DNA from: Amycolatopsis methanolica 239 | Lineage (GTDB): Bacteria > Actinomycetota > Actinomycetes > Mycobacteriales > Pseudonocardiaceae | DNA: 64,000 bases | NCBI RefSeq assembly: GCF_000739085.1 | Contig: NZ_CP009110.1 | Location: 2,170,001 to 2,234,000, forward strand | Reading direction: 5' to 3' | In this document: one piece after another, positions 33,825 to 42,715 of the stretch | How the letters are laid out: each line of letters begins with the position of its first letter | Numbering within the stretch: position 1 is the first letter of the stretch | The notes under the pieces: model-generated | Databases searched by the model: none | Told to the model about the DNA's origin: nothing | Seen by the model: the letters and a program-made list of their open reading frames with translations, nothing else | Translations under genes and position numbers: made by a program

Positions 33825-35309
33825 ATGACGCTGGAACACGTCGACGTTCTGATCGTCGGTGCCGGGCTGTCCGGGATCGGCGCCGCCAGCCACCTGCAGG
33901 CCGAGTGCCCCGGCCGGACGTACGCGATCTTCGAGTCGCGCGGTGCGATCGGCGGCACCTGGGACCTGTTCCGCTACCCGGGCGTCCGCTCCGACTCGGA
34001 CATGTTCACCCTGGGCTACTCGTTCGAGCCGTGGACCGACGCGAAGGCGATCGCGGACGGCCCGTCCATCCGCGAGTACGTGCGGACCACCGCGCGGAAG
34101 CGGGGGATCGACCGCAGGATCCGGTTCCACCACCGCGTGGTGCGGGCGGAGTGGTCGTCGGACCAGGCCCTGTGGACGGTCGAGGCGGAGCGCACCGACA
34201 CCGGCGAACGCGTGCGGATCACCTGCGACTTCCTGTTCGTCAACTCCGGGTACTACCGCTACGACCAGGGGTACGCGCCGGAGTTCCCCGGCCAGGACGA
34301 GTTCGCCGGCACCGTCGTGCATCCGCAGCACTGGCCGGAGGACCTGGACCACACCGGCAAGCGCGTCGTCGTGATCGGCAGCGGCGCTACGGCCGTGACC
34401 CTGCTGCCCGCGATGGCGGGCGACGCGGCGCACGTGACGATGTTGCAGCGCTCGCCCAGTTACGTGCTGTCGCTGCCGGGCACCGATCCGGTCGCCGACA
34501 AGCTGCGCGGCGTGCTGCCGCCCAAGGTGGCCTATCCGATCGTGCGGTGGAAGAACGTGCTGTCCGCCATGCTGTTCTTCCAGCTCAGCCGCCGCACGCC
34601 GGCGTTCGTGCGGAAGTTCCTGCGCAAGGCGGCGTCCGCGCAGCTGCCGCGCGGGTTCGAGGTGGACCGGCACTTCAACCCCAGCTACGACCCGTGGGAC
34701 CAGCGGGTGTGCTTCGTGCCGGACGGGGACCTGTTCAAGGCCGTCCGCAGCGGCAAGGCCGACATCGTCACCGACACCATCGAGCGGTTCACCGCGGAGG
34801 GCGTCCGGCTGACCTCGGGCCGGGTGCTGGAGGCCGACATCATCGTCACGGCCACCGGCCTGAACCTGCTGCCGTTCGGCGGGATGGACCTGGTGGTCGA
34901 CGGCGAGCCGGTGGAGATCGGCGAACGCCTGGCGTACAAGGGCATGATGCTCTCCGGCGTGCCGAACTACGCGTTCACCATCGGCTACACGAACGCTTCG
35001 TGGACGCTGAAGGCCGACCTCGTCGCCGGGTACGTGTGCCGCCTGCTCAACCACCTCGACGAGCACGGCTACACCACCTGCACCCCGGTGGCGCCGCCGT
35101 CGGTCACCGCGACCGAGCCGCTCATCGACCTCAGGTCCGGGTACGTGCTGCGCAGCATCGACAAGCTGCCCAAGCAGGGCCCGGCCGCGCCGTGGCGGCT
35201 GTTCCAGAACTACCCGCGCGACGTGCTGTTGATGCGGCACGGGTCGCTGACGGACGACGCCATGCGGTTCGCCCGCACCGCCAAGCAGGCGAAGGAACGG
35301 GTGGCCTGA
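33825..35309 (+). CDS. ethA: EthA-like Baeyer-Villiger flavin monooxygenase
   Basis: 494 residues from ATG 33825 (AACGGGGAAGC upstream). FAD-binding GAGLSGIG is at 12-19, the Baeyer-Villiger fingerprint FAGTVVHPQHWP near 158-169, and the NADPH-binding GSGATAV near 185. Long stretches match mycobacterial EthA as I recall it (GGTWDLFRYPG, RSDSDMFTLG, RWKNVLSA, GYTNASWTLKADLV). The enzyme inserts oxygen next to a ketone or S-oxidises thioamides; in mycobacteria it activates ethionamide. Here it is coupled to an SDR and a hydrolase, which suggests a ketone-degradation role. Confidence 0.95.
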   Translation: MTLEHVDVLIVGAGLSGIGAASHLQAECPGRTYAIFESRGAIGGTWDLFRYPGVRSDSDMFTLGYSFEPWTDAKAIADGPSIREYVRTTARKRGIDRRIRFHHRVVRAEWSSDQALWTVEAERTDTGERVRITCDFLFVNSGYYRYDQGYAPEFPGQDEFAGTVVHPQHWPEDLDHTGKRVVVIGSGATAVTLLPAMAGDAAHVTMLQRSPSYVLSLPGTDPVADKLRGVLPPKVAYPIVRWKNVLSAMLFFQLSRRTPAFVRKFLRKAASAQLPRGFEVDRHFNPSYDPWDQRVCFVPDGDLFKAVRSGKADIVTDTIERFTAEGVRLTSGRVLEADIIVTATGLNLLPFGGMDLVVDGEPVEIGERLAYKGMMLSGVPNYAFTIGYTNASWTLKADLVAGYVCRLLNHLDEHGYTTCTPVAPPSVTATEPLIDLRSGYVLRSIDKLPKQGPAAPWRLFQNYPRDVLLMRHGSLTDDAMRFARTAKQAKERVA

Positions 35310-36106
35310 TGCGCGACTACGTGTTCGACGGCGGCACGGCCGTGGTGACCGGGGCGGCCAGCGGCATCGGCGAGGCGCTGGCGCATGCGCTGGCCGCGCG
35401 GGGCTCGAACCTGGTGCTGCTGGACCGCGACGCCGACCGGCTGGCCGCGGTGGCCAAGGCCGTGGGGGCGGGAGTGGACGTCTCCACCCACGTGGCCGAC
35501 CTGGCCTCCGCGGAGGAGACGGCCGCGGCCGCCGAGCGGGTGCTGGCCGAGAACCCGCGGCTGACGTTGCTGATCAACAACGCCGGTGTCGCGCTGGGCG
35601 GCCGCTTCGACCAGCTGACGCTGGAGGAGTTCGGCTGGGTCGTGGACGTCAACTTCCGCGCCCCGGTCCAGCTGACGCACGCGCTGCTGCCCGCGCTCAA
35701 GGCCGCACCCGGCTCGCACATCGCCAACGTGTCCAGTCTGTTCGGGCTGATCGCGCCGCCCGGCCAGTCGGCGTACGCGGCGAGCAAGTTCGCGATCCGC
35801 GGGTTCACCGAGGCGATCCGGCACGAGCTGGCCGGCCAGGTCGGGGTCACGTCGGTGCACCCGGGCGGCATCCGCACCCGGATCGCGGAGTCCGCGCGCG
35901 TGGGCAGCGGCGTGCCCGGCGGGATGGACACGCGGCAGTGGGAACGCGTGCTGCGGATGGACCCGGCGAAGGCCGCGGTGGTCATCGTGGACGCGATCGA
36001 GCACCGCAAGCCGCGCGTGCTGATCGGCTGGGACGCGAAGATCCCCGACCTGCTGGTGCGGCTGCTGCCCGGCGCGCACAGCCGGCTGCTGGGCAGGTTG
36101 CGCTGA
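35309..36106 (+). CDS. Short-chain dehydrogenase/reductase
   Basis: 265 residues from ATG 35309, overlapping the EthA stop (TGATG). Classical SDR motifs are present: TGAASGIG for the cofactor, NNAG, the catalytic Ser in NVSS, and YAASK. The Asp after the second strand (LLDRD) suggests NAD preference. The C-terminus has a short hydrophobic/basic end (LLVRLLPGAHSRLLGRLR). In this operon it could supply or remove the ketone used by the monooxygenase. The hydrolase starts three bases after its stop. Confidence 0.92.
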   Translation: MRDYVFDGGTAVVTGAASGIGEALAHALAARGSNLVLLDRDADRLAAVAKAVGAGVDVSTHVADLASAEETAAAAERVLAENPRLTLLINNAGVALGGRFDQLTLEEFGWVVDVNFRAPVQLTHALLPALKAAPGSHIANVSSLFGLIAPPGQSAYAASKFAIRGFTEAIRHELAGQVGVTSVHPGGIRTRIAESARVGSGVPGGMDTRQWERVLRMDPAKAAVVIVDAIEHRKPRVLIGWDAKIPDLLVRLLPGAHSRLLGRLR

Positions 36107-36108
36107 CC

Positions 36109-36945
36109 GTGGACTTCGTGGACGTGCGCGGGCGGCGGGCCCGCTACCGCGTGGACGGAGACGGGCCGCCGGTCCTGCTGTTGCACGGGATCGGCCGGAG
36201 CCTGCGGGACTGGTCCGAGCAGCAGGACCTGCTCGCCGCCGCGCACCGGACCTACAGCGTCGACCTCGCCGGCTTCGGGATGTCGGAACCGTTGCCGGGC
36301 AAGCACACGCTCGCCGCGCTGGCCGGGTTCGCGGCGGACTTCCTGGACGCGGTGGGGGAGACGCGGCCGGTGCACGTGGCCGGGAACTCGCTCGGCGGCG
36401 CGGTCGCGATGCGGTTGTCGGTCGACGCACCGGAGCGGGTGCGCAGCCTGGTGCTGGTGAACAGCGCGGGGTTCGGCCGCGAGGTGACGATCGCGCTGCG
36501 GCTGCTGGCGTTGCGGCCGCTGGGGAAGCTGCTGCTGCGCCCGAGTGTGGCCGGGGCCGTACGGACCGAGCGCGCGTTGTTCCACGACCGCACGTTCGCG
36601 ACGCGGGAGCGGGTCGAGCACGCGCTGGAGATCGCCCGGCAGCCGCACGCGGCGCGGGTGATGCTGGAGACGGCGCGCGGGCTCGGCGGTTTCCGCGGCG
36701 TGCGGGAGGACTGGCGGGCCGAGCTGGTCCAGGCGGTGGCCGCGCGGGCCCTGCCGACGCTCGTCGTGTGGGGCGACCGCGACCTCATCCTGCCCGCCCT
36801 GCACCTCGACGCCGCCCGGCGCGCGTTGCCGCACGCGCAGACGCGGCTGTTCACCGACACCGGGCACATGCCGCAGATCGAGCGGGCCGCGGAGTTCCAC
36901 GACCTGGTGACGCACTTCTGGGCGGAGCAGGTCAGCCCCAGGTGA
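36109..36945 (+). CDS. Alpha/beta-fold hydrolase
   Basis: 278 residues from GTG 36109; GTG 36118 is an alternative. The oxyanion-hole segment is LLLHGIGRSLRDW. The nucleophile elbow is GNSLGG, the acid is in WGDRDLI and the His is in TGHMPQIE. It is cotranscribed with the EthA-like monooxygenase and the SDR, which fits hydrolysis of the ester or lactone made by Baeyer-Villiger oxidation. The exact substrate cannot be told. Its end overlaps the end of a convergent broken kinase gene. Confidence 0.92.
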   Translation: MDFVDVRGRRARYRVDGDGPPVLLLHGIGRSLRDWSEQQDLLAAAHRTYSVDLAGFGMSEPLPGKHTLAALAGFAADFLDAVGETRPVHVAGNSLGGAVAMRLSVDAPERVRSLVLVNSAGFGREVTIALRLLALRPLGKLLLRPSVAGAVRTERALFHDRTFATRERVEHALEIARQPHAARVMLETARGLGGFRGVREDWRAELVQAVAARALPTLVVWGDRDLILPALHLDAARRALPHAQTRLFTDTGHMPQIERAAEFHDLVTHFWAEQVSPR

Positions 36946-37511
36946 GCGGGTCGAGGTGGAGGTAGAACCGCAACCGGGCGGGATCGGGCGCGGCGCCGTA
37001 CCGCTCGGCGAACTCCGCGTCCGCGGCCCTCGCGCGTTCCTCGTCCGGCCAGGTCTCCCTGGGCGCCCTAGGTCGACGAAGCCCGACACCTCGTGCGTCG
37101 CGGGGTCGACGACGATGTTGGGCAGGCAGAGGTCGCCGTGGCAGACCACGGCGTCGGTGGCCTTCTCGGCGCGGCGCTGCTCGACCTGGGGCACGAGACG
37201 CGCCAGCAGCTCCGCGGGCGGGGTGTCCTGCTGCTCGACGGGCAGGAACTCCGGGTTCACCGCACCGCGTCCGCGATGTTCGGCCAGGCGCGGCCGAGGT
37301 CTTCGGCGGACAGCAGGTCGCCGGGCACACCGGGAACGGTGCTGGTCACCAGGCAGGCGCCGGTTTCGCCGGAGTGCCAGTCGAGCACGCGTGGTCCCGG
37401 CACGCCCTGCCCGGCGAGCCAGGTGATCCGGTCGCGTTCGTGCCGGGGATCGGGCGCGTCCGCGGGCGGCACGTGCTTGGCGTAGCGGTCGCCGTCGGCG
37501 CTGTGGAACAC
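36932..37511 (-). pseudogene. Broken aminoglycoside 3'-phosphotransferase (APH(3')-like)
   Basis: Pieces of one kinase lie in three frames. The first is DGDRYAKHVPP to ADAVR (37511-37257). The second is NPEFLPVEQQD to the Brenner motif VCHGDLCLPNIVVD and GFVDLGR. The third is WPDEERARAADAEFAERYG to the stop at 36932. The part after the metal-binding VDLG appears deleted (about 20 residues missing), and the N-terminal nucleotide loop is absent. A functional phosphotransferase is not possible from this sequence. It is convergent with the hydrolase gene, whose end it overlaps. Confidence 0.75.
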
Positions 37512-37582
37512 CGCGGCGCCCGATTCGCCGCCGCTGACCGGACGTCAGCCGGGGTGATCGTGCATGGCGTCAGGGTATCGAT

Positions 37583-38410
37583 TCAGGACCAGGGCGTGAC
37601 CGGTCGCGGCACCCGCTCCCCGTCCAGCGTCACGTCCACCCGCTCGTCGAAGAAGGCCACGTGCCCGGCGAGCTGCCCGGCGTCCGGGAGCGGCTTCTCG
37701 TACGCCCACGCGAGGTCCGGGTGCGTCCGGCCGCCGACCTCGGCCGACCAGTACCGCGCCCGCCCCTTGTAGGCGCACGCGGTCTCGCGGGCGGACTCCC
37801 GCAGCCGGGTGAAGTCCACATCGGACGGTGGCAGGTACAGTCGCGGCGGCAGGGACGTCTCGAACACCAGCAGCGGCCACTTCGTGTCCGCCAGCGGCAC
37901 CCCGTCGACCTCCACCCGCACGTGCCGCGAGCTGCGCCGCACGTCCACGCGGTGGAACGGGTCGCGCGGGTGGGACACGATCGTCTCGTCCTCTTCGAGC
38001 CACTCGTCGAACGCGTCGAAGTCGGCGATCACGTACTCCGCGAGGTCCGGGTCGTCCGGCCGGAACCCGGCGCCCGCCAGGACCACGCCGTCCAGGCTCA
38101 GCGTGAGCGGCGTGCCCGCGGTGGTGTGCGCGGCAAACCCGGTGCTCGGGTCCAGCACCCCCGTGTTGGGCCCGAGCGACACCGGGTGCCACTCGACGTC
38201 GGACGGCGGGGCGGGCGTGAGCGAGGCGTGGACGTCGGCCGCCGGGAAGGCGTACTGCGGCACCACCCGCCGCGGCTCCCACACCAGGGCCGCCCGGCGG
38301 GAGTCGGCGAACACCTTCCCGCCGGCGACCGCCCGCACCCGCTTGCGCGTCGGCTCGAACCGCAGTTCGGGCAGCTCCCGCGCCTGACGAAGGCTCAGCT
38401 GCAGCGCCAT
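37583..38410 (-). CDS. DUF427-domain protein (two domains)
   Basis: 275 residues from ATG 38410. Two DUF427 units are visible, at about residues 20-110 (FADSRRAALVWEPRRVVPQYAFPAADV) and 155-265 (VPLADTKWPLLVFETSLPPRLYLPPSDVDF, then CAYKGRARYWS and WAYEKPLPDAG). DUF427 proteins are small beta-rich proteins of unknown function, common in actinobacteria. The gene stands alone between the broken kinase and the metNIQ operon. Confidence 0.88.
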   Translation of the reverse strand: MALQLSLRQARELPELRFEPTRKRVRAVAGGKVFADSRRAALVWEPRRVVPQYAFPAADVHASLTPAPPSDVEWHPVSLGPNTGVLDPSTGFAAHTTAGTPLTLSLDGVVLAGAGFRPDDPDLAEYVIADFDAFDEWLEEDETIVSHPRDPFHRVDVRRSSRHVRVEVDGVPLADTKWPLLVFETSLPPRLYLPPSDVDFTRLRESARETACAYKGRARYWSAEVGGRTHPDLAWAYEKPLPDAGQLAGHVAFFDERVDVTLDGERVPRPVTPWS

Positions 38411-38441
38411 CGCCCCACTGTCCGCCCCGCCGGACGTCGAG

Positions 38442-39104
38442 TCAACGACGCAGCGCCTTGCGCGCCAGCCAGTTGCCGAGGAACTGCGCGCCCTGCACCA
38501 GCACGATGATCGTCACCACCGCCAGCCACGTCACCACCCAGTCGAACCGGTGGTAGCCGTAGGTGATGGCGAAGTCGCCGAGCCCGCCGCCGCCGACCGC
38601 GCCCGCCACCGCCGTCATGTCGACGATCGCGACGAACACGAACGTGTAGCCCAGCACCAGCGGCCCGAGCGCCTCCGGCACCAGCAGCGTGAGGATGATC
38701 CGCAGCGGGCTCGCCCCCATCGCCCGCGCCGCCTCGATCACGCCGGGGTCGATGGTGACGAGGTTCTGCTCGACGATCCGGGATATCCCGAACGTCGCCG
38801 CGAACACCAGCGCGAACGTCGCCGCCGCGGTGCCCAGCTGCGTGCCGACGACGAAGATCGTCACCGGCCCGATCGCGGTGATGAAGATGATGAACGGGAT
38901 CGGCCGGATGATGTTGACCAGCACGTTGAGCACGGTGAACACGAACCGGTTCGCCAGCAGCCCGCCCGCGCGCGTGGTGTAGAGCAGGATGCCCAGCACC
39001 AGCCCGAGCACGCCGCCGACGACCAGCGTCACCACGGCCATGCCTAGCGTCTGCGCGATCGCCTCCCAGAACACCGGGCCCAGGGTCTCCCAGTCCAGGC
39101 TCAT
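38442..39104 (-). CDS. metI: Methionine-type ABC transporter permease
   Basis: 220 residues from ATG 39104, overlapping the ATPase stop by 4 bases. Five membrane segments are visible, starting with TLGMAVVTLVVGGVLGLVLG. The EAA-loop segment, EAARAMGASPLRIILTLLVPEALGPL, is the contact point with the ATPase. It is the last gene of a metQ-metN-metI operon. Substrate assignment rests on the family resemblance of all three proteins. Confidence 0.93.
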   Translation of the reverse strand: MSLDWETLGPVFWEAIAQTLGMAVVTLVVGGVLGLVLGILLYTTRAGGLLANRFVFTVLNVLVNIIRPIPFIIFITAIGPVTIFVVGTQLGTAAATFALVFAATFGISRIVEQNLVTIDPGVIEAARAMGASPLRIILTLLVPEALGPLVLGYTFVFVAIVDMTAVAGAVGGGGLGDFAITYGYHRFDWVVTWLAVVTIIVLVQGAQFLGNWLARKALRR

Positions 39105-40114
39105 GCCGCGATCTCCTCGATCTCGGTGGTGGCGCGCAGGTCCGCGATGAGCGCGTCCACGTCGGCGTCGGCGCCGATCAATTCGAGCGTCAGACCGCCG
39201 AACGACCGGCCGGACAACGCCGTGATGCCGCCGTAGACGATCTCGAACCGCACGTTGTGCTTGCCGACCGCGTCGGACAGCACCGCGCCCAGCCTGCCGT
39301 CGTCGTGCACCTTCGCCGACACCAGCCGCCCGCCGTGCCGCGCCCGGATGCGGTCCAGGTCCGCGCCGTCCGGGGTGTCCCGCACGACCGACCCGACGAA
39401 CCGCTGCGCCGTGCGCGTCTTCGGCGACGAGAACACCTCGAACACGCTGCCCTGCTCGATCACCCGGCCGGAGTCCAGCACCGCGACCCGGTCGGCGATC
39501 TCGCGCACCACCTCCATCTCGTGGGTGATCACCACGATCGTCACACCCAGTTCGGTGTTGACGCGCTTGAGCAGCCGCAGCACCTCGCCGGTGGTCTCCG
39601 GGTCCAGCGCGCTGGTGGACTCGTCGGCGAGCAGGATCTTCGGGTTCGTGGCCAGCGCGCGGGCGATCCCCACGCGCTGCTTCTGCCCGCCGGAGAGCTG
39701 GTCCGGGTAGTGCCAGGCCTTGTCGGTGATGCCGACGAACTTCAGCAGCTCCGCCACCCGCGCCTTGCGGCGCGCCTTGTCCCACCCGGCGATCTTCAGC
39801 GGGTAGGCGACGTTGCCGAACACCGTGCGCGAGCGGAACAGGTTGAACTGCTGGAAGATCATGCCGATCCCGGCTCGCACTTCACGCAGCTCCCGCTCGC
39901 GCAGCGCGGTCAGGTCCACGCCGTCGACGAGGACCCGCCCGGAGGTGACCGGTTCGAGCGCGTTGATCAGCCGGACGAGCGTGCTCTTGCCCGCGCCGGA
40001 GTAGCCGATGATGCCGAAGACCTCACCCGCGCCGATGGTCAGGTCGACATCCGCCAGCGCGGTGACGTCACCGAACCGCTTGGTGACGCCCTGGAACTCG
40101 ATGAGCGCGCTCAC
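39101..40114 (-). CDS. metN: Methionine-type ABC transporter ATP-binding protein
   Basis: 337 residues from GTG 40114, overlapping the binding-protein stop (GTGA). Walker A is GYSGAGKST (about 38-46), the signature is LSGGQKQRVGIARAL, and Walker B is ILLADESTSALD. The C-terminal 80 residues are the NIL domain (VRFEIVYGGITALSGRSFGG). In MetN this domain binds methionine and inhibits transport. It works with the permease and the binding protein flanking it. Confidence 0.95.
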   Translation of the reverse strand: MSALIEFQGVTKRFGDVTALADVDLTIGAGEVFGIIGYSGAGKSTLVRLINALEPVTSGRVLVDGVDLTALRERELREVRAGIGMIFQQFNLFRSRTVFGNVAYPLKIAGWDKARRKARVAELLKFVGITDKAWHYPDQLSGGQKQRVGIARALATNPKILLADESTSALDPETTGEVLRLLKRVNTELGVTIVVITHEMEVVREIADRVAVLDSGRVIEQGSVFEVFSSPKTRTAQRFVGSVVRDTPDGADLDRIRARHGGRLVSAKVHDDGRLGAVLSDAVGKHNVRFEIVYGGITALSGRSFGGLTLELIGADADVDALIADLRATTEIEEIAA

Positions 40115-41058
40115 TTCTTCGCGGCCCGCACGGTCTGCTCGAGGCGGTCCAGGATCGCCTGCAGGTCGGTGTTGGGACGCTCGACCAGCACGGCGGTGTT
40201 CTTCGACTCGGCCTTCACCTCGCCGGCCACCCGCGGATCGCGGTAGAGCTGGGCCAGCTTGAGGTAGGTCGGGTTGTCCTTGTCCTGTGCGCGGGTGACG
40301 AAGGTGTTGATGTAGGGCTCGGCGGACGGGTTGGCCGGGTCGTCGTTGAACAGCGCCTTCGACGGGTCGAGGTTGGCGTCCAGCGCGAAGTTGTTGTTGA
40401 CGATCGCACCGTCGACCGAGGGGAGCGCGGCCACGGTCTGCGAGGCGTCCACCGGGGTCACGGTCACCTTCGACGCGGCCTGGTCGATCTCGGCAGGCGT
40501 GGACAGCACGTTCCCGCCGCCGCGCAGCGAGATCAGGCCGGCCGACTGGAGCACGAGCAGGGCGCGCGCCTGGTTGGTCGGGTCGTTCGGGATCGCGATC
40601 TGACCGCCCTGCGGGATGTCGGCGACGGTGGCGTGCTTGCGCGAGTAGAGGCTCAGCGGCACCACGTAGGTCGAGCCGATCGGGGTGAGGTCCTGGTTCG
40701 CGCTGACGTTGTAGTTGGCGAGGAACAGCAGGTGCTGGAACAGGTTCACGTCCAGCTGGCCCTGCGCGAGCGCCGGGTTGGCCTGGGTGTAGTCGGAGAA
40801 GTTGACCAGCTCCAGGTCGATGCCGTTGTCGGCGGCGATCTGCCGGAAGGTCTTCCAATAGTCGGAGCTCGCGTCGGTCACGCCGATCTTCACGGTGGTG
40901 TGACCGGCGGTGGTGCCGGAGTCCGACGTCGTGTTGACGACGATCAGGACCACGGCGACGAGGACGACGACCACGGCGAGGATGACGCCGATCAGCGGGC
41001 CGCGCTTCCGGCGCGGCTTCTCGGGGAGGATGGCGTCGTCAGGGGTGTTTTCGGACAT
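40111..41058 (-). CDS. metQ: NlpA/MetQ-family substrate-binding protein with transmembrane anchor
   Basis: 315 residues from ATG 41058. The binding domain from about 55 is typical of NlpA/MetQ (VKIGVTDASSDYWKTFRQIAADNGIDLELVNFSDYTQANPAL, then DVNLFQHLLFL). The N-terminus is unusual for the family: 20 charged residues (EKPRRKRG), one long hydrophobic helix (PLIGVILAVVVVLVAVVLIVV), and no lipobox Cys. The protein is therefore probably held by an uncleaved signal anchor instead of a lipid. It is the first gene of the operon, preceded by a long hairpin. Confidence 0.9.
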   Translation of the reverse strand: MSENTPDDAILPEKPRRKRGPLIGVILAVVVVLVAVVLIVVNTTSDSGTTAGHTTVKIGVTDASSDYWKTFRQIAADNGIDLELVNFSDYTQANPALAQGQLDVNLFQHLLFLANYNVSANQDLTPIGSTYVVPLSLYSRKHATVADIPQGGQIAIPNDPTNQARALLVLQSAGLISLRGGGNVLSTPAEIDQAASKVTVTPVDASQTVAALPSVDGAIVNNNFALDANLDPSKALFNDDPANPSAEPYINTFVTRAQDKDNPTYLKLAQLYRDPRVAGEVKAESKNTAVLVERPNTDLQAILDRLEQTVRAAKK

Positions 41059-41062
41059 GGCG

Positions 41063-41127
41063 CCATCCTGCCGACGATCACCGGGATGGGGGACAGCTGT
41101 CCCGCATGGTGATCGTCGGCAGGATGG
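41063..41127. terminator. 65-base hairpin with 20-bp perfect arms upstream of metQ
   Basis: The 20 bases at 41063-41082 pair perfectly with 41108-41127. The loop contains a second perfect palindrome, GGGACAGCTGTCCC (41090-41103). The structure occupies most of the 102-bp gap between the stop of the upstream minus-strand gene and the metQ start, and its last base pair is 5 bases from the metQ ATG. It probably terminates the upstream transcript. As no room is left for a promoter on the far side, it may also be part of the met leader. No known methionine riboswitch pattern was recognised. Confidence 0.7.
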
Positions 41128-41160
41128 ATTTGCCTTCGAACGTCCGGTTGTGCTAGTGGA

Positions 41161-42588
41161 TCACCTGCGGTAACGGCCCTGTGTCTGAACGTTCAGCTCG
41201 TCCATCCGGACCGACTTCGCGCTCGCCGTGCGCGGGTCGTGCAGCGTGAACACGTCCAGCCCCTTCTGGATGTCTGAGGAGTAGATGTGGCCGTTGTAGT
41301 AGTAGGCCGACCACGACCCGCCGACGATCAGCTGCTCGGTGGACAGCGGCCCGCGCTCCCAGTACGCCAGCTCCTTCGGGTGGGCGGAGTCGGTGAAGTC
41401 CCACACCGAGATCCCGCCCTGGTACCAGGCCTGCACCATGATGTCGCGGCCCTTGACCGGGATCAGCGAGCCGTTGTGCGCCACGCAGTTCTCGGTGGCC
41501 GCCTGCTCGCGCGGGATCTTGAAGTAGCTCGCGAAGCGCAGGCTGCGGTCGTCGCCGCGGCCGGTGATGTCGTAGATCGCGTCCGCGCCGCGGACCGCGC
41601 CGATCGCCGCGGTGCACGCCGGCTGGCTGCCGCCGCCCAGCTCGTCGGTGAAGACGACCTTGGTGCCGTCGTTGTTGAACGTCGCCGAGTGCCAGAACGC
41701 GAAGTTGGTGTCGTCCTGGACCTGCTCGATGATGCGCGGGTGCTCGCGGTCGGAGATGTCGAACAGCACCCCGTCGCCCATGCACGCGCCCGCGGCCAGG
41801 TCCTTGTCCGGGTAGGCGGTGATGTCGTGGCAGCCGGAGGTGGCGGTGACGTAGTGGTGCGGGAAGGTTCCGGGGATGCCCGGGTTGCCGCCCGCGGGGC
41901 CGAAGACCACCGGCTCGTTGACGACGGCCGCGGCGGCCGGGTTGCGCACCGGGACCTTGACCACGGAGATCAGGTCGTGCGGGGGCTGGCAGTCCGGGAA
42001 GTCCGCGCGCGGGCTGTAGGAGGAGACGTAGAGGTAGACGTCCTTGCCGTTCTTGCCCGGCACCAGCGTGTGGGTGTGCGAACCGCACTTCGTCTCGACC
42101 GCGGCCACGTACTTCGGGCTGGCCAGATCGCTGATGTCGAAGATCTTGATGCCCTCCCACGAGTTCTGGTTCGTCGCGGGCTGGCTGGTGCTGGCGCAGG
42201 AGTTGTCGCTGCGTGAGGAGTCGGTGGACAGGAACAGCAGGTCGCCGGACACCGACACGTCGTTCTGCGAGCCGGGGCAGAGGACCTGGCTGACGATCTT
42301 CGGTTTGCTGGGCTTGGTGATGTCGTAGATCGTGAAGCCGTTGTAGTTGCCGACGATCGCGTGGTCGTCGGTGAACGCGATGTCGGTGCCGAAGGCGTCC
42401 ACGTTGTCGAACGGGGCCTGCTTCGGGATGTTCGCCAGGTGCTGGATGTTGCGGGACTGGCTGACCTCGTCGACCCCCGGGATGCCGGGAGCGGCCGACG
42501 CCGGCGCGGCGCCGAGCGTGGTCAGCGACAGGGCGATCGCGCCGGTGAGCGCGAAGAGCCGGCGTCTGCGTTGCGTCCCCGGAGCCAC
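41161..42588 (-). CDS. Secreted LVIVD-repeat protein
   Basis: 475 residues from GTG 42588, with AAAGGGG eight bases upstream. The N-terminus is a Sec signal peptide (RRRRLFALTGAIALSLTTLGAAPASAAP). The mature protein is built of LVIVD-type beta-propeller repeats such as FTIYDITKPSKPKIVSQV, IKIFDISDLASPKYVAAV and VLFDISDREHPRIIEQV. Several Cys and His (HTHTLVPG, GCHDITAYP, WHSATF) could make disulfides or metal sites. Function is unknown. It is divergent from a DUF305 lipoprotein gene, so the two likely act together outside the membrane. Confidence 0.88.
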   Translation of the reverse strand: MAPGTQRRRRLFALTGAIALSLTTLGAAPASAAPGIPGVDEVSQSRNIQHLANIPKQAPFDNVDAFGTDIAFTDDHAIVGNYNGFTIYDITKPSKPKIVSQVLCPGSQNDVSVSGDLLFLSTDSSRSDNSCASTSQPATNQNSWEGIKIFDISDLASPKYVAAVETKCGSHTHTLVPGKNGKDVYLYVSSYSPRADFPDCQPPHDLISVVKVPVRNPAAAAVVNEPVVFGPAGGNPGIPGTFPHHYVTATSGCHDITAYPDKDLAAGACMGDGVLFDISDREHPRIIEQVQDDTNFAFWHSATFNNDGTKVVFTDELGGGSQPACTAAIGAVRGADAIYDITGRGDDRSLRFASYFKIPREQAATENCVAHNGSLIPVKGRDIMVQAWYQGGISVWDFTDSAHPKELAYWERGPLSTEQLIVGGSWSAYYYNGHIYSSDIQKGLDVFTLHDPRTASAKSVRMDELNVQTQGRYRR

Positions 42589-42715
42589 GTGGCCAACCCC
42601 TTTCGTTCGGAAGAAATACGAAGTATGCCCGGATTCGTCGCTGGGCGGACACGGCCGAAAGTAGGCTTTTTCCTGGGGTACGGTCGCGGGGACGGACGAG
42701 TGCGAGGAGGCCTGG

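Noticed and set aside
41063..41127. SAM riboswitch upstream of metQ
   Set aside because: The element is one simple nested hairpin, without the multi-helix junction or conserved core of the known SAM riboswitches.
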